Shown: positions 49,495-60,589, counted from the first letter of the stretch. The stretch: 64,000 nucleotides of DNA from JAACSU01 sp035905775 (GCA_035905775.1 JAMIGJ010000044.1:1-64000), one strand, 5' to 3'. Made by a program: numbers and translations. Notes: generated by a model from the letters alone, not told the origin.

Positions 49495-50892
49495 ATGGAT
49501 CTTACCTCTTATGCATCTCTTCCGGAACTTTCATTTCTCTTTCTTTTGGCTTTTGTACTATGAGCTTTTGTAGGGATACAAAAAGATATCCTTGGAAATG
49601 AGAAAACAGGAGCATTTCGTAATAAAAATACCAGTAATGATTTTGCAGGAATTCGTTCTTTTGGACTCATTGCGATTCTTTGAGCCCTCATGCAATTTTC
49701 AGACCAACTTTTAGGAAGTTATTTAGTACTCACAATTATTGGTCTTATTATCATAGCAATATTTGTCTATGTAGATTATGTATTTCATGTATTTCGAAAA
49801 GAGCAGCAATCTCCAGCCTCAGAAATTGCGGTGATACTCGTGTATCTTTTATGAGTTCTCATATTTCTGAATCAAAAGGAGATGGCAATTATCTTTGCTA
49901 TTTTTATCTCGCTTATAATCTCAGCAAAAGATACACTCCATAATCTCATGCAAAAGATATCTCGTGATGAGCTCAATACCACACTGAAATTTGCAGCAAT
50001 TGCTTTTGTGATTCTTCCACTTCTTCCAGATGTAAAATATTCTTTTTCAACGCTTTTTCAGTCACTGGGGTTCACAGAAGCTGCTCAAATCCAGCTTCCT
50101 ATTTGGACGATGGAGTTTTTTAATCCTTACTCTACATGGTTTTTCGTAGTAGTGATGTCTGGGATTTCCTATATTGGATATTTTATGACACGAATCTTTG
50201 GAGATAAATCAGGGATTATCGCATCATGTGTGATGGGAGGGATGATATCTTCCACGGCAGTAACAGCGTCTATGTCAGAAGAAAGTAAAAAACATCCTCA
50301 TAACTCTTCTCTCTATACCACAGGTGCTTTGCTGGCTTCTGGAGTGATGTTTCTGAGAGTGATCGCGATTATTGCCTTTACCTACAGTGCACTTTTAGCT
50401 GCAGTATTTATCCCTGCTCTTGCTATGTTTGTCGTTTTTATTGGCTTAACCGGATATTTTTATCTCACTTCAAAAAAACAGGCTTCGCAAGAAGTACATA
50501 TCGAGGAAAAAGTACAAAGTCCATTTCAAATTGCTCCTGCGCTCAAATTTGCAGCCTTTATTCTGATGATTAAGTTTATTGCGGCTCTCGGGATTGCCTA
50601 CAAAGATCTCATTCCACAGGAGATATTTTACTACGGTCTTGCCATCATCTCAGGACTTGCAGATGTAGATGCGATTACTCAGACGATGTCTGCGAATGCA
50701 AAATCTGGAGAGCTTGCAGCTCTCATTGCAGGGACGACTATCCTGATTGCCGTGATGTCCAATAATCTCGTCAAAGGATCTCTCGCGTTTCGTTTTGGAG
50801 AAAAAATGTTTGGACGAAAAGTTCTTCTTACCTTTATTGTTTCGATGATCGCAGGGATTATTGCTTTAGTGTTTCCTGTATTTTTCTCCTAG
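49495..50892 (+). CDS. MgtC/SapB-DUF4010 membrane protein
   Basis: A 465-residue polytopic protein. The N-terminal third is MgtC/SapB-like (AFVLGAFVGIQKDILGNEKT, FAGIRSFGLIAILGALM). The remainder is DUF4010 (YFMTRIFGDKSGIIASCVMG, GMISSTAVTASMSE, GLADVDAITQTMS). Three TGA codons are Gly. Such proteins have been linked to magnesium or phosphate stress, but transport has not been shown for most. Confidence 0.9.
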
Positions 50893-50909
50893 TATTTTTA
50901 AATTTTTTA

Positions 50910-51791
50910 ATGATGAAGATTTTCAGCTTTATAGCCTTATTTTTCCTTGTTTTTCTTGTTTCTTGTCAAAAAAAAGAATCACAAGAAATGAGTATTTCAA
51001 CTCCTCAAGAAACCCCTATCACTCAAACAGCAGCTCTTATGGAAACTCCACTTCATACCACACTTGCAACAGATCCTTATACACTCACAGGATCAAGCTA
51101 TCAATTTAGCATCAATGATGAATCCATCAGGATCACTCCCATTGCACACGCTACCCTGATACTTGAGTGGGCAGATCAGGTACTCTATATCGATCCAGCA
51201 GAAGCACTGGAGTCATATACGAATTTCCCAAAACCTACTGCCATACTTGTGACGCATGAGCATGGAGATCATCTCAATCCTGAAGTACTCGAAGCACTCA
51301 TGCAAGAGGAGGTTGCACTTATCGTGAACCCTGGAGTTTTTGAAAAAATATCACCTGAACTCCAAAAAAAAGCCCAAGTGATGAAAAATGGTGATATTCT
51401 TGATGTACTTGGATTTACAATCGAAGCTGTACCTGCCTATAATGTCCGTGAAGAAGCACAAAACTATCATCCAAAAGGTAGGGATAATGGATATGTGATA
51501 CAAAAAAATGATACTAGAATCTATATTTCAGGGGATAGTGAAGATACTCCAGAAATGAGAGCTTTGAGTGATATTGATTTAGCCTTTATATCGATGAATC
51601 TCCCATATACGATGCCGGTTGAATCAGCGATTTCATGAGTCCTTGCATTTGCTCCTAAGTTTGTATTTCCGTATCATTACAGAGGCCAAGACGAGAATAC
51701 AGATATAAACCTCTTTAAATCAGAAGTAGAAGGACAAAATCTCGATATTGAAGTTATACTTCATGATTGGTATAAAAATGCAACAGAGTAA
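50910..51791 (+). CDS. MBL-fold metal-dependent hydrolase, lipoprotein
   Basis: A 293-residue protein with a lipoprotein signal (MKIFSFIALFFLVFLVSC, lipobox LVSC). The catalytic domain has THEHGDHLNPEVL (HxHxDH), GRDNGYVIQKNDTRIYISGD (Asp ligand) and FAPKFVFPYHYRG (last His), the UlaG/UPF0173 pattern. One TGA at 51636 is Gly; without it the last 51 residues, including the final His ligand, are lost. Predicted to act outside the membrane; substrate unknown. Confidence 0.87.
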
Positions 51792-52347
51792 TCGCATTCG
51801 CTGTGGCTGGGTGAATCCCACAAATGAACTCTATGTTCACTATCATGACGAAGAGTGGGGAATCCCAGTACATGATGACAGAGTGCTGTTTGAGTTTTTG
51901 ATTCTCGAAGGAGCGCAAGCAGGACTTTCATGGGAAACGATTTTAAAACGACGCGAAGGCTACAAAAACGCTTTCTGTGACTTTGATGTCAAAAAATGCT
52001 CAGAACTCAGTGACGAAGCACTCAAAACTATTTTGAAAGATGAACGCATTATTCGCAACCGACTCAAAGTATTTTCCGTACGCAAAAATGCTCTTGTATT
52101 TCTTCAGATTCAGAGCGAATTCGGGAGTTTCTCGAATTATCTCTGGAACTTTGTCGGAGGAAAAGTAGTAAAAAATCATCCAAAAACTCTTTCTGAGGTT
52201 CCAGCAAAAACTGAACTTTCAGACCGTATCTCAAAAGACCTCAAAAAACGAGGCATGAGCTTCGTCGGTTCGACCATCATCTATGCCTATCTGCAAGCTG
52301 TCGGAGTCGTGGATGATCATATCGAGGGATGCTTTTGTAAAAACTAA
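51778..52347 (+). CDS. tag: DNA-3-methyladenine glycosylase I
   Basis: A 189-residue enzyme: RCGWVNPTNELYVHYHDEEW, GIPVHDDRVLFEFLILEGAQ, AGLSWETILKRREGYKNAF, LWNFVGGKVV, MSFVGSTIIYAYLQAVGVVD, DHIEGCFC. These are the Tag motifs, including the zinc ligands (Cys near the N-terminus, His, and His-x-Cys at the end). It removes 3-methyladenine. The start overlaps the previous gene by 14 bp. Confidence 0.96.
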   Translation: MQQSNRIRCGWVNPTNELYVHYHDEEWGIPVHDDRVLFEFLILEGAQAGLSWETILKRREGYKNAFCDFDVKKCSELSDEALKTILKDERIIRNRLKVFSVRKNALVFLQIQSEFGSFSNYLWNFVGGKVVKNHPKTLSEVPAKTELSDRISKDLKKRGMSFVGSTIIYAYLQAVGVVDDHIEGCFCKN

Positions 52348-52364
52348 TTTTCTCGCACTTTTCC

Positions 52365-52397
52365 AAAAAATACATACAATCTTTGTATGTATTTTTT
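52365..52397 (+). terminator. Terminator hairpin, ATACATAC family, copy 1
   Basis: AAAATACATAC, AATCTTT, GTATGTATTTT. One of five near-identical hairpins between 52.3 and 58.8 kb, here after tag. Confidence 0.87.
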
Positions 52398-52408
52398 AGT
52401 TTTCCCCC

Positions 52409-53170
52409 ATGCTCTCCAAAGAAAAAATCAAGCAGATTCGTAAACTCCACGATAAAAAATGACGTACTGAGTCAGGACTTTTTTTGGTCGAAGGACGAAA
52501 GATGATTCTCGAACTTTTCGCAAGTGATTGGAAAGAACACATCGAAGAACTCTATGTAAGTGAAAAACTGTTTGAAGAGATTGCAGCATCTTTCCCTTTC
52601 CAAGCAAAAGAAATCAAGAGAGAGGTATGTATTTGAGATACAGAAACTATCTCCAAAATCTCGACTCTGGAAAATAATAGCGATGGAGTTGCAATAGTGA
52701 GACAACAATCTCCCGCAACAAGTACGGTATGACAATTCAGAGACTCGTGGACCCTCGTTCTCGATGGGATTCGCGACCCAGGAAATATGGGAACGATACT
52801 ACGAACCGCAAGTTGGTTTGGAATAGAGCATATCGTGTGTTCGCAGGACTCTGTAGAACTCTATAATCCCAAAGTCGTGAGTGCGACGATGGGAACTCTC
52901 TTTCACCTCAATATTTCCTCCCAAAATCTCGAGGATTTTTATAAAAATAATACCCTTCCCGTGTATGGAGCTGAGCTTGGATGAACTAATATTGGTGAAA
53001 TAGTATTTCCAAAATCAGGAGTTCTCGTCATGGGAAGCGAATCACATGGAATCTCAGAAATCTCACGAAAATATATGACGCAGGGAGTGTTGATTCCAAA
53101 AATCGGATACGGTGAATCTCTCAATGTCGGGATTGCAACGGGGATTTTACTCTCGCATATTGTGAAATAA
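52409..53170 (+). CDS. SpoU-type RNA 2'-O-methyltransferase (RlmB/TsnR-like)
   Basis: A 253-residue SPOUT methyltransferase: RTESGLFLVEGRKMILEL (N-terminal substrate domain), then WTLVLDGIRDPGNMGTILRT, GVLVMGSESHGIS and GYGESLNVGIATGILL, the three SpoU motifs forming the SAM knot. Four TGA codons are Gly. It likely methylates 23S rRNA. The stop overlaps the next start as TAATG. Confidence 0.93.
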
Positions 53171-53499
53171 TGAAAGCACTTCCAGAACTTTTAGTATATT
53201 TTCTCTCAGATTGCCTAGAGGGAAATAGAAACTATACGACACGACGCATGTTTGGAGGCTATGGAGTCTATTTTCGTGGAAAGATATTTGCGATATATGC
53301 TTTTGAACGCATTTATTTTAAAGTGTGAGAACACAATAAAGCAGATTTTCTGGAAAAAAATGCACGTATTTTTAGCTACGAAAAGCAAGGAAAAATAGCA
53401 AATATCTCCTACTATGAACTCCCAGAAGAGATTATGGAAGAGAGAGAAGAGTTAGAAAAGTGGATAGAGAAGGCTTTAAATAATTGACATAAATTATAG
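53170..53499 (+). CDS. TfoX N-terminal domain protein
   Basis: A 109-residue protein: YTTRRMFGGYGVYFRGKIFA, IYAFERIYFKVGEHNKADF and YYELPEEIMEEREELEKWIE, the TfoX-N pattern (MFGGYGIY...). Two TGA codons are Gly. In gammaproteobacteria TfoX activates competence, but stand-alone TfoX-N proteins are mostly uncharacterised. Coupled to the upstream methyltransferase. Confidence 0.88.
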
Positions 53500-53547
53500 A
53501 TATGTATAATATATCTACCTTAAAATTTAGAATAACAAATATAACTT

Positions 53548-53805
53548 ATGAATAAACCAGTATCACAAGAAGATATATCTTGAGAATCACTTGATGAGAT
53601 TTTAAAAGGAATTTCAAGTGAAATTTCGTCTGCTTCAGGGATTACACTGCATCGCATCCAAACACGACTTGCCTGATTATTACTAGGTACTAATGATAAA
53701 AATGCTGAAAGAAAAATTCTTAATGTTACAGAATATTGTAATTCTAAAATTCGCAAATCGCTTTGAAGTTTCACTCCTAGTAGGAGCAAACTGAGAAGAA
53801 GATAA
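53548..53805 (+). CDS. Small basic protein, unknown
   Basis: An 85-residue frame with three TGA codons as Gly: MNKPVSQEDISGESLDEILK, then GITLHRIQTRLAGLLLG, and a Lys/Arg-rich C-terminus (SKIRKSLGSFTPSRSKLRRR) that may bind nucleic acid. It is followed by one of the repeated terminators. No family recognised. Confidence 0.55.
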
Positions 53806-53820
53806 TTTCACAAAATATAA

Positions 53821-53848
53821 AAAATACATACAATCTCGTATGTATTTT
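53821..53848 (+). terminator. Terminator hairpin, ATACATAC family, copy 2
   Basis: AAAATACATAC, AATCTC, GTATGTATTTT. Confidence 0.82.
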
Positions 53849-53870
53849 ATTTTCCTCCAATCTAAAAAAA

Positions 53871-54782
53871 ATGCCAGCAATTCTACAAATACAAAACCTG
53901 AAAAAATCCTATAAAGGAAACGAAGTCCTGAAATGAGTCAATCTCGAAGTACAAGAAGGTGATTTTTTTGCACTTTTGGGGCATAATGGAGCCGGAAAAT
54001 CTACCACGATTGGGATTATGACGAGCCTCGTGAATAAAGACTCAGGAACGGTAAAAATAGGGGGAGTCGATATCGATGAAAACTTTTCTCTGGCTAAAAC
54101 CCATATTGGAGTCGTGCCACAAGAGTTCAATTTTGATATCTTTGCGAAAGTCGAGGATATCTGTCTCTTTGCAGCAGGATACTATGGAGTTTCAAGAGAC
54201 GAAGCGAAAAGACGAGCTGAGTTCTATCTCACGAAACTTTGACTTTGGGAAAAACGTGAGAGTAAAGCAAAAGAACTCTCAGGAGGGATGAAACGAAGAC
54301 TCATGATAGCGCGAGCGCTCATGCACGAACCAAAGATTCTCGTCCTCGATGAACCCACAGCAGGAGTCGATGTCGAGCTTCGAAAGACGATGTGGGAATT
54401 TATCCGTGAACTCAATGAAAAGGGAGTGACGATTATCCTCACGACCCACTATCTCGAAGAAGTAGAGGAGCTCTGTCGCAATGTTGCGATTTTGTCCGGA
54501 GGACAAATCGTGCATCAGGGAAGCGTGAAAGAACTTCTTTCCACCCTGGATGAAGAGATATTTGTGTTGGATTTGAAAGATAAACTCCAAGAAATACCAA
54601 AACGATTTGCAGAGTATAATCCAAAACTCGTAGATGCAAAAACGCTCGAACTGAGCGTAAAAGCAGCGGAAAGCATAAATGATATATTTTCTATCCTCAC
54701 GGAAAAGTGAGTCCAGGTTCTCTCGATGCGAAACAAATCCAACAGACTCGAGCAACTCTTTTTAAAACTTGCGAAGAAGTAA
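53871..54782 (+). CDS. ABC-2 type transporter ATPase
   Basis: A 303-residue ATPase: FFALLGHNGAGKSTTIGIMT (Walker A), IGVVPQEFNFD (Q-loop), KELSGGMKRRLMIARAL (signature), ILVLDEPTAGVD (Walker B), ILTTHYLEE (switch His), then a C-terminal DUF4162-like accessory domain. Three TGA codons are Gly. Resembles DrrA/YadG ATPases. The partner permease is at 54927, separated by two repeat units. Confidence 0.93.
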
Positions 54783-54783
54783 T

Positions 54784-54910
54784 TTCTTATTCCTCATCTG
54801 AATCTTCTCCTTTTACAAAAAAGGAGAAGGGCTACAAACAAGAATCCTAAAAACACTGCAGCCTCTTTCCTTTGAATTCAAAAGAAAGAATTCAAGATAG
54901 GAATTTATTT
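54784..54910. repeat. Two palindromic repeat units between ABC genes
   Basis: A reverse unit (CCTCATCTGAATCTTCTCC, hairpin, AAGGGCTAC; about 54790-54835) and a forward unit (GCAGCCTCTTTCC, hairpin, AAAGAATTCAAGATAGG; about 54859-54905). They fill the gap inside what should be a single operon. Confidence 0.65.
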
Positions 54911-54926
54911 CCTAAAATATCCTCCC

Positions 54927-55682
54927 ATGACCGATCTCTATACTCTGATCTACAAAGAAGTTTTTCGCTTCTTGCGTGTTTGGAAGCAAACGCTTCTCCC
55001 ACCTGTTATCACAACCGTACTGTATCTTGCGATTTTCTGAAAATTTATCGGGGATAATATCTCTGTGGTTAAAGGACATAGCTACATCGATTTTATCTTT
55101 CCAGGGCTTCTCATGATGGCTGTGATTATGGCAAGTTACTCCAATACCTCAAGTAGTTTTTTTGGAGCAAAGTTTCAAAAATCGATCGAAGAGCTTTTTG
55201 TCTCTCCGATAGCTCACTGGAAGATCCTTGCGGGTTTTGCTATCTGAGCGGTACTTCGAGCTCTGATTGTTGCAGGATGCGTGTTTCTGGTAGGAGCTTT
55301 TATGACGGATATTCATATCGAGCATTATGCTCTTGCTCTTGTATTTGTTTTTCTTACAGCTCTGCTTTTTGCATTTTTAGGACTCTATAACGCACTCTTT
55401 GCAAAAAGCTTTGATGATATATCGATTATTCCAACCTTTCTTATCACCCCGATGACCTATCTTTGAGGAGTGTTTTATCCGATTTCCGTACTCGGGCAAC
55501 CATGGCAATTTATTTCTCAGTTCAATCCCATTCTCTATATGATAAATGGTCTTCGCTATAGTTTTATCTCAGTTTCAGACATCAATATTTGGATTTCTCT
55601 CGGGATGCTTATTTTTTGTAATATTGCATTTATCATCGTTCTTTTGAGACTTCTCAAGAGGGGATATGGGATACGAAGTTAA
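54927..55682 (+). CDS. ABC-2 type transporter permease
   Basis: A 251-residue six-helix permease: N-terminal KEVFRFLRVWKQTLLPPVIT, then YIDFIFPGLLMMAVIMASYS (ABC-2 signature region), FGAKFQKSIEELFVSPI, and MTYLGGVFYPISVLGQPW near the C-terminus. Three TGA codons are Gly. With the ATPase at 53871 it forms an exporter of unknown substrate (YadGH-like). Confidence 0.92.
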
Positions 55683-55703
55683 AAAAATTCTCGCAAATTT
55701 TTA

Positions 55704-55737
55704 AAAAACACATACAATCTCTGTATGTATTTTTTTA
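55704..55737 (+). terminator. Terminator hairpin, ATACATAC family, copy 3
   Basis: ACATACA, ATCTC, TGTATGT with T-run, after the ABC permease. Confidence 0.85.
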
Positions 55738-55740
55738 TTT

Positions 55741-55835
55741 GTAGCCCCTCGTCTTTCGTATGAAAGAACAAGTGAAGAAAGGAGTACTTGTACGACTATT
55801 CTGAAGTTGAACTGAAAGAGAGGATTCAGGTGAAG
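55741..55835 (+). repeat. Repeat-derived segment
   Basis: Starts GTAGCCCCTCGTCTTTCG and ends AGAGAGGATTCAGGTGAAG, the two edges of the dispersed repeat, with about 60 bp between them. The ATG at 55760 opens a frame that continues through it into the following hydrolase gene. Confidence 0.5.
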
Positions 55836-55852
55836 ATTATTATAAAAAGATT

Positions 55853-56479
55853 ATGAAACAACAAGTTATTTTCCTCAATGGAGGGAGTCCAAAAGAAAAT
55901 TTTAAGGATTATTATGACATGCTCGAGAAGCTGGAATACAATCCCGCAGATGTAAATTTTAAAAACTGGAATAAAACTTTGGGAGAAAGACTCGGGGAAA
56001 ACTATGAGTATCTCAGAGCCCCATTCCATGATAGAGATTTTGCAGACTATAGAGCATGGAAGATTATGTTTGAAAAAATGCTTCCATTTTTAGATCAAGA
56101 GATTATGATAGTCGCTACCTCATTAGGGGGGAGTTTTATTCTCAAATATCTTGGGGAAAATGATGGAATACTTCATCCAAAATCAGGAAAGAAAATTATC
56201 ATCAAAAAACTCTTTCTGATTGCAACAGCAGTGAGTGATACTCCAGATGAGATTATGTGAAACTTTGCTTTTGATTTGGAGGAAGTATATAGTAGAGTAG
56301 CAAGATGGTGTGAAAAAATCTATATCTATCATAGCACGGATGATACTATCGTGATGTATGAAGATGCTCTCAAAATAAAAAATTATTTTCCAGATGCAAT
56401 CTTTCGTGATTTTCATGATAGAGGGCATTTTTATCTTGAAACTGAACTTCCAGAACTTATAGAAGATATTAAAAATTAA
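55853..56479 (+). CDS. RBBP9/YdeN-like alpha/beta hydrolase
   Basis: A 208-residue hydrolase: QQVIFLNGGSPKENF, then IMIVATSLGGSFILKYL (nucleophile Ser), IYIYHSTDDTIVMYEDAL (Asp) and DFHDRGHFYLE (His). One TGA is Gly. RBBP9-like serine hydrolases have poorly known substrates. I use the ATG at 55853; the upstream in-frame ATG at 55760 would add 31 residues encoded by repeat sequence. Confidence 0.85.
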
Positions 56480-56543
56480 GACTCAGTTGAGTTTTGAGTT
56501 TTTTCTATAGAATCATTTTATATCATCTCATAAAATTATATAT

Positions 56544-57425
56544 ATGCGAAGCGAAGCGAATACCCGAAGGGTAAAAAAAATAACAAAATGCGTGATTCCA
56601 GCAGCAGGGATGGGAACGAGATTTCTTCCAGCAACCAAAGCACTTCCAAAAGAGATGTTTCCGATTGTGGATAAACCCGTGATGCAATATCTCGTCGAAG
56701 AAGCCATTGCAGCAGGGTGTACTGATATCATTATCATTACTGGACGTAGTAAACGTGCGATAGAGGATCATTTTGATAGTAATCCTGAGCTCGAAGCACG
56801 ACTGGATAGTTCTGGAAAATTTGAGTATCTTCAAAAAGTAAAATCTGCTTCAGGTGGAGCCAATATCGTCTATGTACGACAGCCCTATCCAAAAGGAGAT
56901 GGTGATGCTATATTGCGAGCGAAAAACCTCATCGGAGATGAACCTTTTTTGGTGCTTTTCGGAGATGATATTATTGATAATCCTATAACAGCAGCAGAGC
57001 AACTCGTAAAAAAATTCGAAGAAACAGGCAGAGTAGTGATAGCAACCATCGAAGTCCCAGCGAGTGAAGTAAAAAATTATGGAATCGTAGAAACAACAGA
57101 AAATCTTGAGGTTACTAAATTTCTTGAAAAGCCAAAGTCAGGTACAGATTCTCGTAGAGCAGCAATTGGGAAATATATCCTGACTCCAGATATATTTCGC
57201 TATCTCGAAACGGCAGATTCGAGTGTTGGAGATGGAGAAATTCGTCTTGCAGATGCCTTTATTTCCATGCTTCAAAATGATAGTATTTTTGCACTCGATA
57301 CTCTCGGAACTCGCTACGATACAGGAAGTAAAATAGGATATCTCAAAGCCTGTATCGCATACGCTATGAAAGATGAAGAAGTAAAAGATGAGTTACAAGA
57401 GTTTTTAAAAAAAATCACTTACTAA
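56544..57425 (+). CDS. galU: UTP-glucose-1-phosphate uridylyltransferase
   Basis: A 293-residue nucleotidyltransferase: VIPAAGMGTRFLPATKALPK (NTP-binding), KPVMQYLVEEAIAAG, FLVLFGDDIID, NYGIVE, FLEKPK, GKYILTPDIF, GEIRLADAF, TRYDTGSKIGYL. No TGA codons. It makes UDP-glucose for surface polysaccharide. The first 12 residues derive from a GCGAAGCGAAGCG stretch and are not conserved. Confidence 0.96.
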   Translation: MRSEANTRRVKKITKCVIPAAGMGTRFLPATKALPKEMFPIVDKPVMQYLVEEAIAAGCTDIIIITGRSKRAIEDHFDSNPELEARLDSSGKFEYLQKVKSASGGANIVYVRQPYPKGDGDAILRAKNLIGDEPFLVLFGDDIIDNPITAAEQLVKKFEETGRVVIATIEVPASEVKNYGIVETTENLEVTKFLEKPKSGTDSRRAAIGKYILTPDIFRYLETADSSVGDGEIRLADAFISMLQNDSIFALDTLGTRYDTGSKIGYLKACIAYAMKDEEVKDELQEFLKKITY

Positions 57426-57440
57426 TTCTCGCACTTCATT

Positions 57441-57473
57441 AAAAAATACATACAATACTGGTATGTATTTTTT
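57441..57473 (+). terminator. Terminator hairpin, ATACATAC family, copy 4
   Basis: AAAATACATAC, AATACTG, GTATGTATTTT, between galU and pgi. Confidence 0.86.
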
Positions 57474-57485
57474 AATGCTATTTGT

Positions 57486-58724
57486 ATGCTTCAACTCCTT
57501 TCTGATCCCGATATCCCTTGCTTTTCGCAAATGCAAGATGTTATCACTTCACTTCTTGGGAAACGAGAAAATCTTGGTTTTATCGATGTCGATGAAACGG
57601 TTGATACTGCTGAGATTCATGAATATATTGCAAAGATTTGAGACCAATTTGATACTATGGTCGTACTCGGTATCGGTGGTTCTGCACTGGGGACGAGAGC
57701 TGTGTTTGAAACACTCAGAGGCAAGTACCACAATCAAAAGCAAGCAGTCAAAAAACTCTATATCCTCGATAATATCGATCCTGAAAGTATTACGGATTTG
57801 CAGGAGCAACTCGATCTTTCAAAAACACTTTTTTGCGTGATTTCCAAGTCTGGAACCACGGTGGAGATTCATGCACTCACAACGTATTTTATGAATCTCA
57901 CGAAATCTCGTGTAGACAAATGGAAAGAGCATTTTTGCTATGTGCTTGGAGAAAATTATTCAAAAAAAGCAGAAATACAGAAACATTTCCAGACCTTTTC
58001 TCTTGCAGATAATATTGGAGGAAGATTCTCGGTATTCACTCCCGTAGGACTTCTCCCACTTGCCTTCGCTGGAGTCGATATTGATGCCTTACTTGCTGGA
58101 GTACAACACGCAAAACAGAGATTTTTGTCTGAGGATATAGAGCAAAATACAGCTCTGAGACTTGCGTTCTTACAATACTATTTTTATGAAAAAGAGGGAA
58201 AAAATATTTGTGTGCTGTTTCCTTACTCGAGTCGTTTGGGGGGAATCGGAGCGTGGTATACGCAGCTTCTTTCTGAAAGCATCGGGAAAGACAGTATCGG
58301 GATCACTCCTATCACCGCAGTCGGAGTGACCGACCAACACTCGGAGCTTCAGCTCTTTCAGGATGGTCCCAGAGATAAGTTTTTTATGAGTCTACAAATC
58401 GCAGAGCACATAAAAAATCCTCTCATCGATGCAGAAAATCACTTTGGTTTTGCTGAATTGCTTGAAATCGAGAGATATGGGACGCTCACTTCTCTCCAAA
58501 ACGACGAAGTCCCACTTGCAGCTCTCCAAATAGATGATATCTCAGAATCGTCACTTTCCGAGCTTCTCTACATGCTTGAGTTCCAGATTGCCTATCTTGG
58601 TGAACTTTTCGGGATTAATGCCTTTGATCAACCCGGAGTCGAGAAATCAAAAATTCTTACCAAGCAAAAACTCGCACAAGATTTTCCCAATCTTGATTTG
58701 GCTACGAAGTCTCAGGAGTTTTAA
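57486..58724 (+). CDS. pgi: Glucose-6-phosphate isomerase
   Basis: A 412-residue isomerase with a short N-terminus: VVLGIGGSALGTRAVFETL, CVISKSGTTVEIHALTTYF, NIGGRFSVFTPVGLLPLAFA, QLLSESIGKD, GVTDQHSELQLFQDGPRDKF and GVEKSKI (active-site Lys). One TGA is Gly. It links galU-derived polysaccharide precursors with glycolysis. Confidence 0.96.
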
Positions 58725-58750
58725 ATTTCATCATTTCTTCGCATTTTTCT

Positions 58751-58783
58751 AAAAAATACATACAATACCTGTATGTATTTTTT
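58751..58783 (+). terminator. Terminator hairpin, ATACATAC family, copy 5
   Basis: AAAATACATAC, AATACCT, GTATGTATTTT, between pgi and yvcK; the next ATG is 10 bp away. Confidence 0.86.
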
Positions 58784-58792
58784 AGTTTTTCT

Positions 58793-59959
58793 ATGAAAAA
58801 AATAGTTACGATTTGAGGAGGAAATGGACAATCCAATCTCCTGGATGCTATGCAACGATATTTCCCAAAAAAGAAATATCATATCTCTAGTATCGTCTCG
58901 ATGTCGGATGATGGTCGTACAACAGGGGAGTTGATGCGAAAGTTTCAGGAAGATCTGGGACTGCATCTCCCACCTCCAGGAGATCTCCGTAGATGTCTGT
59001 TTATGATGTCGAATTCAGAGCGAAAAGATGAGTTCGAGCAGTTTCTTGAGACGATTATAGAGCGAGATATCCAGATTTCAGAGCTCACGATTTGGGACTA
59101 TTTTAGGCTGGTAGGTGCTGATGAGACTTTTAAAAAGCATTTACAAAAAATGAAGTCTCTTTCCCTTTTCAAGGGAGAGAATTCAAGCGAGAGTTTCTTA
59201 AATTTCACTCTCCCTCTCAGGTCTTCTATCAAGGGGCACAAAGTCGGAAATATCCTGATGGCAAATCTCTACTACAATCTAGAAAAAGATTATTATAAGA
59301 TGCTTGAGGTGATGCACGAGATACTCGAAGTTGAGGCAGATATTATCCCAGTTACGACGCAGCGAGCTTATATCCGCGCTGTTTTATGAAATGGGGAAGT
59401 GATAGAAAGCCAAGATAGAATTTCCAATGTGGCTTCCTATACCGCAGGGATTGCAGATCTCGAACTCATGGAAGACTCAAAACATGCCTACCAACATAAA
59501 AATGTATTCAAGGCAATAAAACAAGCTGACTACATCATCATCACTCCAGGGGATCTCTTTACCTCTATCATCTCCAACTTTGTGATTGGAGGAGTGAGTG
59601 ACGTGATTAAAAAATCCGATGCAAAAATCATCTATATTGGAAATTCGACTAATAAAGGAGGAGAAACACAATGACTGACACATCTGGATATCATTAATAA
59701 AATCGAGAGATTTTTAGGACGCAAGATAGATATATTTATCTGTAATAACAAAAAACTTGAGCTCACTCTCGAAGAAAAACAAAGCTTTCAAAGTAATATC
59801 TCTGTAAAAGGAGGGGATTATCTCTATCTCTCAAAAGGGGAGAAAAAAGAGCTCGAAGCCCGTAAAGTAAAAGTCTTCGAAGCTCCTCTGCTTGATGCAC
59901 ATACCTTCTATAAACATGATAAAAAAGCTCTCACCGAGCTTTTAGAAAAGATTTTGTAG
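58793..59959 (+). CDS. yvcK: YvcK/CofD-like UDP-sugar-binding protein
   Basis: A 388-residue protein: IVTIGGGNGQSNLLDAM (first Gly TGA), SIVSMSDDGRTTGELMR, LPPPGDLRRCLFMMS, GHKVGNILMANLYYN, IIPVTTQRAYIRAVLGNGEV, ADYIIITPGDLFTSIISNFV, IYIGNSTNKGGETQGLTHLD. YvcK binds UDP-sugars and regulates cell-wall precursor synthesis. A palindromic repeat (59156-59196) encodes SLSLFKGENSSESF in frame. Last gene of the galU-pgi-yvcK series. Confidence 0.92.
59156..59196 (+). repeat. Palindromic repeat unit inside yvcK
   Basis: TCTCTTTCCCTT, loop TTC, AAGGGAGAGA, then tail ATTCAAGCGAGAGTTT. In frame. Confidence 0.75.
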
Positions 59960-59960
59960 T

Positions 59961-60563
59961 TTAAATCTTTTTCCAACCATCATAACTGGCTTTTCCTGTT
60001 GCAAGCAGATAGAGATGATAGGGAGTGACGAGGACTCACTTTCCAAGTCCGTAGAGAAAGAGGATGATAGCTTCTGTGCTATCAATTATTCAGAGGAGTC
60101 ATCCGATTGCTTCATCCGTAAGAGACTCTGGGGAATGTCCCCGCTGTATAAAATCAGCTGAAAAGAGCTTACGGATGAGGACTCAAGGAGTATCACTTAT
60201 ATTTTTTTCTTGCTCGAGAGTCATTCTGAGATGTTCTCGAAATTCTTTACTTGCAGCTTGAAGTGCTTCTTTTGCTCGTATAATCGCTTGTTGTAACTTT
60301 TCTTGTTCTTGCAGAGAGAGTTTTTCACTTACTCCGAGTGAAAGCTCTCAGAGTGAGTTTTTTGTATTTCCTTCAAGGAGATTTTGAGCTTCTGAAATAT
60401 TTATTCCAAATTCCGATGCGATATTTGCGGCAAGTTTTTGTAATAAGAGAGAGCTCTCATTTCTGATTTTTTGTTCTAAAAAAAATTGCTCTTGTCTCTG
60501 CGACTCGAGATTTTTTTTCTTTTTTTCTTCACGCTGCTGATATTCGAGTTGTTCAAATGACAT
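59961..60563 (-). CDS. Helical protein with C-terminal hydrophobic domain, unknown
   Basis: A 200-residue protein with five TGA codons as Gly. Residues 1-110 are a long charged coiled coil (MSFEQLEYQQREEKKKKNLE...). The last 60 residues (LTDEAIGGLLGIIDSTEAII...GKGVLVTPYHLYLLATGK) are hydrophobic and Gly-rich, probably membrane-associated. Stop at 59961, 2 bp from the convergent yvcK. No family recognised. Confidence 0.65.
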
Positions 60564-60589
60564 ACCGATGAAATGAAAAAAATAAATTT

